Below are positions 35,873 through 47,354 of a stretch of 64,000 bases of DNA, one piece after another; within the stretch, counting starts at the first letter, position 1, and the number at the start of each line of letters is the position of its first letter. Below the pieces are notes generated by a model. That model saw only the letters and a list, made by a program, of their open reading frames with translations, was not told the origin of the DNA and ran no database searches. This DNA is from Rattus norvegicus. Lineage: Eukaryota; Chordata; Mammalia; Rodentia; Muridae. The stretch spans positions 19,203,001 through 19,267,000 of the forward strand of contig NC_086023.1 in the NCBI RefSeq assembly GCF_036323735.1. The letters run 5' to 3'. The translations under genes were made by a program, and so were the position numbers.

Positions 35873-36110
35873 GGGGGTAACATTTGAAATGTAAATAAAT
35901 AAAATATCTAATAAAAAAGGCAATCTAAATGAAAAAAATCTATCCACTATAATCAGTCTCTATAAAACACTAAATAATTTTAAGGTACACTATTACTGTC
36001 AGTAGATATTCACAGACTAAAATGAATATAGCCAAGAATTTCTTAAAATAAGGTTAATAAAAAGAAATTCCTACGTCAATATCCAAAACATATCAATATT
36101 GGACTTCCAG

Positions 36111-36258
36111 CCAGGTAGAGGTAGTGCTGCATCCCTTTAATCCCAGCACTTAGGAGGCAGAGACAGGCAGACATCTGAGTTCAAGGGCAGCCCAGTATAC
36201 AGAGTGAGTTCTAAGATAGCCAAGGCTACACTGAAAAACTTCATCTTGGAAAACAAAA
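36111..36258 (+). mobile_element. B1 SINE
   Basis: agccaggtagaggtagtgct, ctttaatcccagcacttagg, gttctaagatagccaaggct. Confidence 0.85.
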
Positions 36259-36556
36259 TACAGTGCTTCACTATTATTCACAACTTTAATGCCTTCAACT
36301 ATTACACGGAAAAAGTATTATTGCTACCATGAAGAAAGCATAATTTGCTTTATAAATCAATGTTTTACATAAAATTCCAAAAGCATATTTAGCACATAGT
36401 AATAGGTTTTTATTATTGTTATAAAGACACATTAAAAGAAGTCTTATACTATTCAAATACCTGATCTCATTTTCTTTTATATATCACAATACAACCCCAG
36501 GCAACCCTTCCAAAATCCTGATCAGAAAAAACAAAAGTTGAGTATTATATCTGTAC

Positions 36557-36558
<2 letters not shown>

Positions 36559-36606
<48 letters not shown>
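36559..36606. repeat. (CA)n microsatellite
   Basis: About 24 uninterrupted CA units. Confidence 0.98.
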
Positions 36607-36608
<2 letters not shown>

Positions 36609-36662
36609 CAATGATTCCAATGCTTAAAAGTGTTAACTTAGTGATAAGAATTTAAAAGAATG

Positions 36663-36849
36663 GGGCTGGAGAGAGAGCTGAGCTGTTAAGAGCAATGACT
36701 GCTCTTTCCAAAGGTCCTGAGTTCAATTCCCAGCAACCACATGGTGGCTCACAACCATCTGTAATGGGATCCAGTGCCCTCTTCTGGTGTGTCTGAAGAT
36801 AGCTACAGTGTGCTCATATACATAAGATAAACAAGTAAATTTAAAAAAA
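36663..36849 (+). mobile_element. B2 SINE with 17-bp target duplication
   Basis: gggctggagagagagctgag, a tRNA-derived head with gagttcaattcccagcaacc, the catggtggctcacaacc body and an A-rich tail. A perfect duplication aagaatttaaaagaatg lies at 36646-36662 and 36850-36866. The least diverged B2 here. Confidence 0.95.
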
Positions 36850-37399
36850 AAGAATTTAAAAGAATGAAAAGCCATTAATAATTGCCCTGAGTAAGAACAA
36901 TGCTCTTTAAGTCTACAGTGTAAGGCAAGTATAGTTAGTGGTCCCCATTCCACCATGTTTCCAGACCCCGACAGACAGATCCTGAGACTACAAAGCACTA
37001 AATCCTATGTATGTGGGTTTTATTTCCTCTTATACACAGATCTCTATCACTTATCATTCAAGCATAGTAAGCAATTAACACTAATGAAAGAGCAATTGTA
37101 ACAACACAATAAAATAGAAGTTATTTAAAATTTATGAGTTGTTTATTTCTGAATTTTCCATTTAATATGTTTAGACTATAGTCATCTCCTAATAACTACA
37201 GACTGTAAGTTGCTCTGGGTTCCAGCCAGGGAAGCTTACAACTTAAGAGTTGGCCTGTGCTGGGTGAATAACATAGGCAGCACTTCTGATGGGACCACAG
37301 CATTCAATAGAAACAAAGCCAAAGCAGTAAAATCAATCCCCTCTAGGAAGGATAGCAGAGCTGCCATAGAAATTACTGAAGAGATATGGCAGAAAAACA

Positions 37400-37765
37400 A
37401 GGAAACTAGAACTCTAGGTTTTTCTGTTTCTTATTCTAAAATGCTGCATGCTCAAATATGTGTGAACCTGGAACATACTACACAAGATGATGAGGGTCTG
37501 TCACACAAAAACCAAGGCACAGAGTTTTATTCACATTACAATCCACAAGAGGTGAATCCAGATCTAGAAATCAATTAGTGGCTGCAGGGGTTGAAAGAAG
37601 AAGAGTGGGGATCAAGCAAACAGTTCATATGAACAAGGTAATTCTTTAGTTTCTGGATTGTTGAAAATACTAAAACTTAAGATTGTAGTAATGGTTGCAC
37701 AGTTCCATAAATATAAGACCCTGAACTACAAATGCATGAGTTTCAGTGTACATGAAATATACCTC
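37400..37765 (+). mobile_element. Ancient L1M-type 3' UTR
   Basis: gtggctgcaggggttgaaag, gtagtaatggttgcacagtt, cagtgtacatgaaatatacc match the 3' UTR of old mammalian L1 (MA-type). It explains the end of the 122-residue frame at 37210-37578. Confidence 0.55.
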
Positions 37766-38517
37766 AGGAAAGTCTCCGCAATCACACTAGTCACATGTGG
37801 CAAGGAGCTACCTCCATGGACAGGCCAGATACACGGAGGACTTAAACTACAAGAAGTCCTGTTAGAGAGAACCACTCCAGAGCACTCAGAAGCAAGTCAG
37901 AGCAAGCAAGAAGGAAAACCTAGCCATTCGATCCATGAAATGACATCTTGGAACTAATGGGGATAGGTCCACAACAAAGACACCAGAGATCCAGAGATCA
38001 GGACACATCAAACACTGATGAGAAATGCCACTTCCTCCAGCACTCGGGTAACAGTGAAAGGGAGATATAAAAGGAGAATGTAAGTAAATAGAAGTAAACA
38101 GAAACGTCCAGTCATTCTTAGTCTTCCTGAGAAAGAGAACACGGCTTGGAGATCACAGCACTTGGAGGGACCATAGCACTCCTTGGTCAGGGCCTCAGCC
38201 CAGAAGTCCATTTCCAAGGTAACACTGCACCTCAGAAGGCATGATCTATAATTTGCATTAAAACCAGTAAAGAACTTAACAGACAAGGTAGAGGAAACAT
38301 AATCCTGGTAACTGTGTGAAAATAATGTCAACACGTTTTAAGAGAACTTCACTTATGTATTACTAAGTGAAAATGTCTGTAACAATCAACCCTTTAACCT
38401 ATTGATGAGTCTGACTCATGGATCTCACATTGTAGTGTCAACTGCTGCTTTATACTGCCCTCAAGTGGCAATATTGCATAATGCAGCTTACCAAACTTCT
38501 TTTCACACTAACAATTT

Positions 38518-39869
38518 TTTTGTGTCACTTTTTTTATAATTCTATTAACATAACTACAAATATGATATTAGTCTTACTTTTTTATTAGATTTTTTATTTA
38601 CACTTCAAATGTTATTCCCTTTCTCGGTTTCCCATCCATAAGGCCCCTACCTTATTCCCCTTACACCTTCTTCTATGAGGGTGTTCCCCTCCCCAACCAC
38701 CCATTCCTTCCCGCCTCCACACCCTGACATTCCCCTACACTGGGGGATCCAGGCTTGGCAGGACCAAGGGCTTCTCCTCCCATTGGTGCCAAAAAAAAGG
38801 CCATCCTCTGCTACATACGCAGCTGGAGCCCTGGGTCTCTCCATGTGTACCCTTTGGGTAGTGGTTTAGTCCCTGAGAGCTCTGGTTGGTTGGTATTGTT
38901 GTTCTAATGGGGTTGCAAGAATCTTCAGCTCCTTCAATCCTTTCTCTAATTCCTCCAATGGGGACCCCCATTCTCAGTTCAATGGTTTGCTGCTAGCATT
39001 CGCCCCTGTATTTGTCATGTTGAAGCTGAGTCTCTCAGGAGACAGCTATATCAGGCTCTTGTCAGCTACATTTCTTGGCTTCATCAATATTGTCTAGGTT
39101 TGGTGGCTGTATGTATGTGGGCTGGATCCCCAGGTGAGGGCAGGCGCTGAATGGCCATTCCTTCAGTCTTTGCTCCAAATTTTGTGTCCATATCTCCTCC
39201 TATGAATATTTTTATTCCCCCTTTTAAGAAGGACTGAAGCATCCACACTTTGGTCGTCCTTCTTCTTGAGTTTGATGTGGTCTGTGGATTGTATCTTGGG
39301 TAATTCGAGCTTTTGGGCTAATATCCACTGATCAGTGAGTGCATACCATGTGTGTTTTTCTGTGATTGGATTACCTTACTCAGGATGACATTCTCTAGTT
39401 CCATTCATTTGTCTATGAATTACATGATGTCATTGTTTTTGATAGCTGAGTAGTACTCCGTTGTGTAATGTACCACATTTTCTGTATCCACTCCTCTGTT
39501 GAAGGGCATCTGGGTTCTTTCCAGCTTCTGGCTATTATAAATAAGGCTGCGATGAACATTTTTTTGTTTTATGTTGAAGCATCTTTTAGGTATATGCCCA
39601 GGAGAGGTATAGCTGGTTCCTCAGGTAGTACGATGTCCAATTTTCTGAGGAACCTCCAGATTAATTTCCAGAGTGGTTATACCAGTTTGCAATTGACCAA
39701 CAATGGAGGAGTGTTCCTCTTTCTCCACATCCTCACCAGCATCTGCTGTCACCTGAGTTTTTGATCTTAGCCATTCTCACTGGTGTGAGGTGAAATCTCA
39801 GGGTTGTTTTGATTTGCATTTCCCTTATGACTAAAGATGTTGAACATTTCTTTAGGTGTTTCTCAGCTG
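38518..39869 (-). mobile_element. L1-D: inverted, 5'-truncated LINE-1
   Basis: A 5'-truncated L1 on the minus strand, the same strand as the host gene. It contains the last part of ORF2 (39420-39869) and the 3' UTR with its C-rich complement of the purine tract (38640-38720). A perfect 14-bp target duplication cacactaacaattt flanks it (38504-38517 and 39870-39883). The L1 terminus lies at ~38576-38600; between it and the left duplication are ~58 bp of non-L1 sequence that ends in its own T-run, read here as a 3' extension of the source transcript. Confidence 0.9.
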
Positions 39870-40657
39870 CACACTAACAATTTAAAAGCTATCCAAAGGC
39901 ATAATACAGATATAACAAAAGTTAGTATGCAATGGGTTGGAGCAATGCCTAAATAATCAATTCTAGTTCACATGCCTCTAGAAACAATTTTCTCAATAAG
40001 CAATGTACTGCATTAGTGTTTCTGACACTCATTAGCTATACTAGGTCCAGCAAGATTATGTGCTTTCTTGCTCAGCCTCATTGTTTTGCTTAAGATATAA
40101 CTAACATTATAACCTACATCAAAAAACATAAAGATAAAGCTATATAAGACAATCTAAATATAAAATTAGTAACATGGTAGTTACACAGTAAGTGCTCAAT
40201 AAATACTAGCTAAGATTTGTCCTTTAAAATACAATCAAAGAAATGGCTGGCAATATTCTCAACTTGAGATCTGCTTTTGAAATCAGTACCTAACTGAAAA
40301 AGAAAAGAACTCAGTGAAAATTAAGAGAGTCTGCCCAGGTTGAGGGAAATTGAAGACAAGGTATGAAATCTTACAATTACTATTTAGGGTATATGTGCAT
40401 GGATCTACTAGACAAACCATTTACACTAAGCCAACACCACCTCAACTAATTCTGCCTAATACAATGAACAAAAAAGTGCACACTGAGAATCTCACAAAGC
40501 TCAGCTTACCTCTCCTTATATAGGGCTTAATGTATTACAAACACTAAAATAAGTTTATAAAACAAATTATCCTAAAAATACCTAAGATATAATACAATCA
40601 ACTTTTTTGAACTTCATACTAATAGGAACTCACAAGAAATAAAAGTGCCAGTGGAGG

Positions 40658-40865
40658 GTGGTAAATGACTCAGGAGTTAAGAGTCCTGGCTATTCTTCCA
40701 GAATATTGGGGTACCATTCCCAACATCAACTTGGCAGCTAAACGGGTCTGTAAATCTAGTCCCGGGAATCCAAATCACTCTTCTGGCCTCCTCTTTGTAG
40801 ACAGGGTATATAGACAAACATGCAAACAAAACTACCATACATAAAATAAAATAATTATTACAAAG
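40658..40865 (+). mobile_element. B2-type SINE
   Basis: gtaaatgactcaggagttaa, gtaccattcccaacatcaac, aaatcactcttctggcctcc, a diverged B2 ending in taaaataaaataa. Confidence 0.7.
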
Positions 40866-40911
40866 AAGTAAATGTGCCAATTTACATATTTGTTTAAGTT
40901 AACAACTAAAC

Positions 40912-41064
40912 CTTCAGGAGGTGGTGGCACTCACCTTTAATCCCAGCACACAAGGCAGAGAGGCAGGTGGATCTCTAAGTTCAGGACCAGCCTGGTCTAC
41001 AAAGTGAGTTCCAGGACAGTCAGAACTATACAGAAAAGCACTGTTGTTAAAAAAAAAAAAAAAG
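40912..41064 (+). mobile_element. B1 SINE
   Basis: aggaggtggtggcactcacc, tttaatcccagcacacaagg, ccagcctggtctacaaagtg, with an A-tail. Confidence 0.85.
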
Positions 41065-42023
41065 AGGAAGGAAACAGAAACAGACAGAAACAGAAACCAA
41101 CTAAACCTCCTTGTTTACTGCTTTCTCTCCTCACTCTGGGCCCAGTGTGTTCATCTAACTCCATACCTTGTTCTGATTACACTTTAAACTCCCTTTTCCG
41201 CTTTTACACAACATTCATCACATCTTTCAACCCATGCCCAAAGGGAAGCTTGTCTACTAGCTTTCAATGTAGATTCTGAGGCTATTTCCAATCTTAGACA
41301 AACATGCAAGTATATTCCACTCAGATACTGTAAGTTACAATAATCAATGCAGCAGTTACATGACGCATCTACCTCCTGTTTCTCTCCTTTGTCCTGAAGT
41401 TTTTGTCCCCTGGCTCCAACTATATCTGTCCTTATTTGTTCAAATGTATGGTCAGTCCCTGAGCTATTCAAATAGGGCAAAGTTAAACCATCCCCCAATG
41501 AGAAAGATGATGTAAGCTAAGAACCTATGGTCCATACTTAGATTAACATTTAACCACTTAAAAGTGGGAAGAGAATGGTTGAAGAAGGGGCAAGGAGGTA
41601 CAAGCTGTGCCATCACAGTCTTCAAAGGCTTGAGCACAACAGCGGTTCTGTGTCATCAGTCAACTCAACTGCTGAATTGTTTATACCCAAGTTAGACAGA
41701 TACCAGACAGTTCACAAACTACTGAACTGTGACCCAAATGCCATGATTAATCTCTTGTGCAGTGTACCACAATTCTAAGTCTTGCATTGATTTGGAGATC
41801 TAAAGTAGGATGTCCTGCAAAGACAGCAACAAAGAAGGGCAGGATTTCTATCTCCCAGAAAAAAAGGCAAAAGAATTAACTTCACTGTTGTAAGTGACAT
41901 ATCAGATCCAAGGATTTACATTTGGGGAACTAGTAAAAATCTCCACGTCTGTAAATGCCTGTGAGTCAAACAATTCATTTTCAAGGTGTTAAGAAACCAG
42001 TCAATTGGAAGCAACATACTTAC

Positions 42024-42077
42024 ATCGCTCGCAGAGATTGTTCCTGTTTCAACAGCAACACCGCTACCACGAAGTTT
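42024..42077 (-). CDS. Atp6v1h: Atp6v1h 18-residue cassette exon (SFD-alpha segment)
   Basis: A 54-bp exon encoding exactly 18 residues, KLRGSGVAVETGTISASD, phase 0 at both ends. The donor GAT|GTAAGT is strong. The acceptor reads tcatttattttataatag, a pyrimidine tract broken by several purines, which fits inefficient inclusion. Its place, residues ~176-193, is the segment missing from the shorter known isoform of mammalian subunit H (SFD-beta). Human reads TVSSSD where this reads TISASD. Flanking exons end and begin on whole codons, so skipping keeps the frame. The segment is a Gly/Ser-rich loop between helices of the N-terminal domain. Confidence 0.95.
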
Positions 42078-44874
42078 CTATTATAAAATAAATGACTTAT
42101 TACTTAGTTTTGCTTTGTATTTTATCCTAATCTATCAGCTTACAAAATGAGCTGGATGAATTTTATCAGTTTCCCTAATCCTGCTTTATAAAGAACATAA
42201 AGATGATATAAAAGTTCTTTTCTTCCACCAGATAATCAACAGACTACGACTAGCTGAACAGTAGTCTAATAAACACAAGGCAAGCTTCAAAGGTGCAGCT
42301 TGCAAACACTTCTGCTTCAGCGTTTACTAAGGAATGGTGTTTTCATTCAGATGACTGCCTACCCTACCACTCTCAACATTTCTGATGAAACATTTTTAAG
42401 TAGGTGCTTAACAATAAGAAGATAAAGCAAAGCTGAGACATAATCTCAGTATTCACCATCACAAATGCTACAAAGGAATTACCAAACAGAATGGCATGTA
42501 ACAAATTAAGAGAAAACTAATAATGAATTTTGGGGGAGCTATTTTTTTATCCATACCCATTAAGTGTAAGGCAAAAAAAATTGCAACCTACGCAACCTAG
42601 CAACCAACTTGGTCACTTCAAAGTTTATTTTCACTAGAATCATGAAATTATGAACCTTTTATGAAAGAAAAATATTTTTGGTGAAGAAAAAGATTTTTCA
42701 TATACTATTAAAAACATTTGAGTAAGATATCAAATATATTCAAGTAATCCTACCTTTCTTTAAACAACACATTTACAATTTAATCCTGATAAAAGGCTAT
42801 GGAAGAATTTTCTGCCAGTAGCAAGAAAGCCAGTGTGATGAGAACCAAGCAGAGGCAGTGCCCAGACCCTGAGAAGCAAAGCCAGGCTGAGCTTGGGACC
42901 TTCAGTAGGTGCCCTATAGCAGGACTTGCAGAGGACAGGCATCAAGCCACACCAGAAAGCCAAAAGATGATGGCAGAGACAGAGCACTGGAAAGATACAG
43001 AAAGATCTTAAAGGACATCCACTCAATACTAAGAAACACAACTCTGAGGAAAACTGTTCTAGCCTCTCAAATACTTCTTCCTCTAGTGATGAGACTTCCC
43101 CAAGTTGCAGGAAACATTTACAACTGTGCAAGCACTAAGTGGGTAGTAATCACTTCAGGAATGTCAATTCCTCCCTGAGGCACAGTATAAATGGTCCGAC
43201 TCTGAGCAACGTCACAGGTAAATGCCCACAGAGTGTGCAGTAGTGTTCATCTTTCACACTATGTGTTACTTTGTAAATTCAGGTTCATCTGCATCTGACA
43301 AAAAAGCTAGCATTAAAGCAGAGTGAGATTCATTTAAAAGGTCACTTAATTTTTTAAACTTTTTTTTATAAAGGAAGAGAGGAAGTGTAGTATTTATTCC
43401 AAACGACCTACATTTAGAAACTTAAATTTTCATATTCATGCACCCATTTTCATTCATGTCTTAAATATATTAAGTATCTTACAAACTCAGTAAAACCTAC
43501 AGCTTGATGATGTAAAGAATTTCATTCAAAATAATATCTAACTACAAATTAATTTCTCTAAGGCAGTTAAGAGAAAAATATCTAAGCAGACTATCAGGTT
43601 CTCTCATGCCTTAAGTTAAAACCTACCAAGTAAGATTTATTTTTAACCTAAGTCAACAGTACAGTAACTGTCAATATTATTTTCCCTGGTTTAGCTCCTC
43701 CATATCACCCACTCTTACTCCAAGTTCTGGCTTTTGTTCTCCACAATACTCTTCCCCAAGCCAACCTTTATTTCTTTACTTTTATGAGCATCAGTCCTAC
43801 TGACCATCTAATAGTCACTACAAGCCTAAAGAAACATTTCAAAGAGCTATCATAAATACCCTATTTTTGTCCCATTCTAAAGATGCACCAAGATAAGTGA
43901 CATTTTCCCAGATATTACATCAGCAAGCTCTCTTCTCCTTGGAGACATGGAGGTAGAGAAACCTGAAGGTAACCCAGATGATCAGTAAGCAGAATGTCCC
44001 AAGTGAACTAAGTGTTTTATCCCGTAATTTCAGATGATACTGTGGGAATGAGCCACTGTGTAAGGCAGGATTGTACGACAGTTGGATGGGGCAGCCCCCG
44101 TCTTCCCAAAGGGCACCTGGAAACCTGGTACAAACTCTTGGCCAAGATAAGGACAAGCAGAATGACTAATAGTCTATGTGTTACCTGCAGTTTAAAACTC
44201 CCCTGGCAACGCTCAAGACCAGTTTGTTTATTGTGTAACCACTTAAACAAGACACTCTAGTTATACAATCAATAAGGCATAAAATACCTCCCTAAAAAAA
44301 CCTCTAGAGTTTTCTTCTCCAAACCAAGATTTCTCATATAAATGTTGGTGGTTCAAACATCTAGGCCAAGGCAGATGCTCCACCTGGAAGTCTCTGCCCC
44401 CTGAACTTGTTCACATGGGGTTTCCTACATGAAACTCTCTGTGAGCATTCACTAAACTGCCTCCTGCAGGTCTTGACAGTTGTATAAGCTGTATATTCCT
44501 GTAGGTCCGGACAGTTGTATAAACTGTATAATCCTGTAGGTCCTGACAGTTGTATAAGCTGTATAATCCTGCAGGTCCTGACAGTTGTATAAGCTGTATA
44601 GTCCTGGTAGCTGCCTAAAAAGAATCTGAGTCCCTGACTGCTCAAAAGCAAGGAGAGAAAACCGGAAGTGGCAGAGAAGACAGGTCTGAGCTGTAGCCAG
44701 TGAAAGGACAGTTGACATGCCATCACGTCAGCAGTAGCTTGGCTTACTTAACAAATTCAAAGCAGAATTACTTTAATAATGCGCCCTATGTGATTTAGCA
44801 TATTTACCATGAATAACATGAAAACAGAGTCTGATACCACATTTCTTTTGGATAATAAAGGAAGTTTCTGTTAC
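42078..44874 (-). other. Atp6v1h: Atp6v1h intron upstream of the cassette exon
   Basis: A 2.8-kb intron between constitutive exon 44875-44979 and the alternative cassette. It is notably poor in SINEs and L1; the only clear repeat is the 35-bp minisatellite at 44468-44607. Short open frames in 42760-43180 and 43920-44260 have no codon or homology support. Sparse repeats around a regulated cassette exon could reflect selection on intronic splicing signals, but that is inference. Confidence 0.6.
44468..44607. repeat. 35-bp minisatellite, four copies
   Basis: Four head-to-tail units of exactly 35 bp start at 44468, 44503, 44538 and 44573. Each reads aggtc-tgacagttgtataa-ctgtata-tcctg with only a few substitutions. 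It lies ~270 bp into the intron after the exon at 44875. The repeated SLYNC-like peptide on the minus strand is a by-product. Confidence 0.95.
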
Positions 44875-44979
44875 CTGTGAACTCAACTGAGTTTTTATCC
44901 AATTGAAGTAGTAATTTAAGTCACTGCCTTCCATGAGTTCCTTTCCCCAGGCTGCTAACTTGGCAATAATTCTTGCTGC
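44875..44979 (-). CDS. Atp6v1h: Atp6v1h coding exon, residues ~141-175
   Basis: A 105-bp, phase-0 exon encoding 35 residues from AARIIAKLAAWGKEL to NWIKTQLSSQ. The acceptor is ttcattttcag. The donor CAG|GTAACA is weaker than consensus at +5/+6. This is the constitutive exon just upstream of the alternative 18-residue cassette, and its clean codon end (CAG|) allows the cassette to be added or left out in frame. A 35-bp minisatellite (44468-44607) lies ~270 bp downstream in the intron. Confidence 0.96.
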
Positions 44980-45129
44980 CTGAAAATGAATAAGAAATAT
45001 ATCTGAATGCCAATCCCGTCCTATACCTTAAGAGACAGTTCTTGTAAATCACTTTGCTAAGTGGTTTCCATGACAATTCCTGGGGGTTGGGGAGTTGGGA
45101 GGATGGGAGGTATATGATTCACTTCTTAA

Positions 45130-45173
45130 AACTATTTTAAAACAACACATTTAAACTGTGTTTTAAAATAGTT
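45130..45173. repeat. 15-bp perfect inverted repeat
   Basis: aactattttaaaaca (45130-45144) and its exact reverse complement (45159-45173) with a 14-nt spacer. Confidence 0.9.
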
Positions 45174-45261
45174 CCTTTAAAATGAACAAAAATTATCTGT
45201 GCTTTAAAAAATTACATAGCATTCCCTAGATTGTTTTGCATTTCAAAATAAGATTTAGAGT

Positions 45262-45385
45262 CATAGTAGTGACATACATCTATAATCCCAGTACTTCAGT
45301 ACTAGAGAGTCTAGGAGAATCAAGTATTTGAGATCAGAATGGACTACATAGTGAGAAACTATCATAAGAAGAAAAAATAATAATA
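45262..45385 (+). mobile_element. B1-like SINE
   Basis: gtgacatacatctataatcc, cagtacttcagtactagaga, ggactacatagtgagaaact. Confidence 0.65.
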
Positions 45386-45434
45386 AGATTGGGGATTAAT
45401 CTTAATACCAATATAAATTATCCAAAACATAGCT

Positions 45435-45598
45435 TAAGGGTGGCAAGACATCTCAGAAAGCAACAGTGCTTACTTACAAGCCTTAAAATTTGAATTCAAT
45501 CCCAGAACTCATGTGGCAACAAAGAAACTACTGACAAAAGTTATCCTCTGATCTTCATTTGCACCAGGGCACATGGGCCATGCAATAAATAAATAAAG
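45435..45598 (+). mobile_element. B2-type SINE
   Basis: gtggcaagacatctcagaaa, caatcccagaactcatgtgg, gttatcctctgatcttcatt, then aataaataaataaag. Confidence 0.65.
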
Positions 45599-45817
45599 TA
45601 GTAGTCAAGTGATTTAAAAGGATTCCTATTTGGAACCCAAAGGCTGAACACATATCAGCAGCATATGCACAAGCAAGAGGAAATGACTAGGAATGAACCT
45701 GACATTTATACTCCAGCATAAGAAGGGAGGAATCACAACAGATAATCCATCAACAGACTGACCCTCCCTTCATTTGAAACCTTAGCCAACAGAATTTAAA
45801 TTAAAAACATTATTTAG

Positions 45818-46018
45818 GGACCCACAAAATATAGTTCAGTTGGAAGAGTGTTTGCCTGGCATTCAGGAAGTCCTGGGTCTGCTATCATAAAATGGGTATG
45901 GGAGCAGACTTGAGGTTTGGGGAGATGGGGTAGGAGGAGTTGTTCAAGATCACTTGCAGCTATTCAGACAGCTGGAAGCCAGCCTGGGTTACATGAGACT
46001 CAATCTTTAAGGAAAAAA
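45818..46018 (+). mobile_element. B4 SINE (ID plus B1)
   Basis: ID-like part (atatagttcagttggaagag, gtttgcctggcattcaggaa) followed by a B1-like part (agccagcctgggttacatga). Confidence 0.6.
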
Positions 46019-46023
46019 GTTAT

Positions 46024-46100
46024 CTGGGGTCTGGAAACTTAGCTCAGTAGGAGAGCACTTGCAAAACATGTACAGGCTCCAACAATATAACATCAAAACA
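46024..46100 (+). mobile_element. ID-like fragment
   Basis: ggaaacttagctcagtagga, gagcacttgcaaaacatgta. Confidence 0.6.
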
Positions 46101-47354
46101 TTGGCCGAGCTATGTCTTCACTTTGAATAACGATGCTCTAACTAGAGCTACATCAATTTATAACAGTATGAAGACATTTAAACTATACCAGACAACAGGG
46201 AAGAAAGCTCAACAACTGAAAGGGGTAAAATAAAATATATTATTAGTTTTTAAAACATCATGCCTAAGAAATGTAGCTTTCTTGTGATTCCTCTGTTTGT
46301 TTTGAGGGTTTTTTTTTTTTTGTTTATCTCTTTTTTGGAAGTTTTTTCTTTAAAATGCCCATAACATATAAAGTATAAGTAGACAAGCATAAATCTAGGT
46401 GCATACAAAAGAACACACATGTGGGTAGGCAAGGAACACACCTGCACAGAAATGTTTCACTGATAGTGGTCCATGACATTAGAATAAAAGATATTTACTA
46501 AGGCTCCTGAAACCCACTCTACAGTGAAAACAGGCAGTTTCCTTGGGCCCAGACCAATTCTCTCAGCCTTCTTTCCTTGCACTGACACCATAAAAGACTC
46601 TTCAGTATTGAGGTTCTAAATGTATTTTTTAAAGAAAAGTTTAAAGCAAGAGATTCAAGATATTGACAATAACATATTAAAATAAAACACTGTACTTGTT
46701 TCAAAACATTTAATTACTACATAATAAAATGGGATTTTTCTTGCTATATAATCTTGAGCTGTTTACACACCATTACAATAACAGACTGAATGCATTCATC
46801 TATTAAACAATATAACTGAACCAGACGAACAAAGGCTCCCAATCAGCCCCTCTTCATTCAATAGCATTAAGAAAGTAGTCACGGTAAGACCAATTCTTCT
46901 GCTCCAAGTGACCTGTCTGGAGGCCTCAGGACACACAAACGCAGGAGCAGTCTAAGACAGGTACCTTCTGGTTTCTGCCTGTGCACTGAGATGAGCAAGT
47001 CCCATAGCTCTCTCTGTACCAAATCTGGGGGGAGAGAAAGCTGGACTCGCAGAAGTATGTACAATCCTGAGAGCTCATAGGGGGCAACTACTTCTGCTCA
47101 CATCCCTAGCCCAAGAGGAACCTGCCTAGTGCCCCCTGGGCATAGAAAACTAGGAGCAGTCAGGGGTAGGATTTCCAGTTTCTGCCTACACCCAGAGCTG
47201 AAAGGGTACCACAGAACTCTGTTCCCAGATCCTGCTAAAAGAAAACAGGTCTACAGGAGTGCTGACACACAGGCTTACAGGAGGGCCAAGCCACTGACAG
47301 AGACAGCAAGACAAGCTAACACCAGAGACAACCTATTGAGGAGAGGCAAGCACA

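Larger units (their letters stand above)
32580..35933 (+). mobile_element. L1-B: internally deleted LINE-1 split by an LTR
   Basis: The ends are defined by a 15-bp target duplication with one mismatch, aaaaatctatgcact (32565-32579) and aaaaatctatccact (35934-35948). The element starts at a 5' UTR monomer boundary: two tandem monomers begin at 32579 and 32781 (period 202 bp; each opens tccttc-ggtctc and continues gcaccttggagtta or a close variant). At ~32880-32890 the sequence jumps straight into ORF2 just after the RT active site, so ORF1 and most of ORF2 are missing. ORF2 ends at ~34328; the 3' UTR is interrupted by an LTR at 35063-35872 and resumes to the poly(A) at ~35920. Confidence 0.88.
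25824..42023 (-). other. Atp6v1h: Atp6v1h 16-kb intron, repeat content
   Basis: The longest intron seen, between the 18-residue cassette exon and the next exon. It holds several B1s, a possible LTR-like stretch (28560-29990), an LTR-like element with a TATA box (30601-31440), solo LTR-1 (31873-32450), L1-B (32580-35933) split by solo LTR-2 (35063-35872), a B2 with a target duplication (36663-36849), L1M 3' UTR (37400-37765) and inverted L1-D (38518-39869). The stretches 25830-26420, 37770-38500, 39890-40650 and 41070-42020 show nothing identifiable. Confidence 0.7.

Noticed and set aside
42760..43178. 123-codon minus-strand and 70-89 codon plus-strand frames
   Set aside because: No recognisable protein, no splice sites that would join them to Atp6v1h, and both strands are equally open.
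44361..44726. 121-codon minus-strand frame with repeated SLYNC-type peptide
   Set aside because: It is generated by the 35-bp minisatellite, whose period is not a multiple of three, so the frame of each repeat changes.
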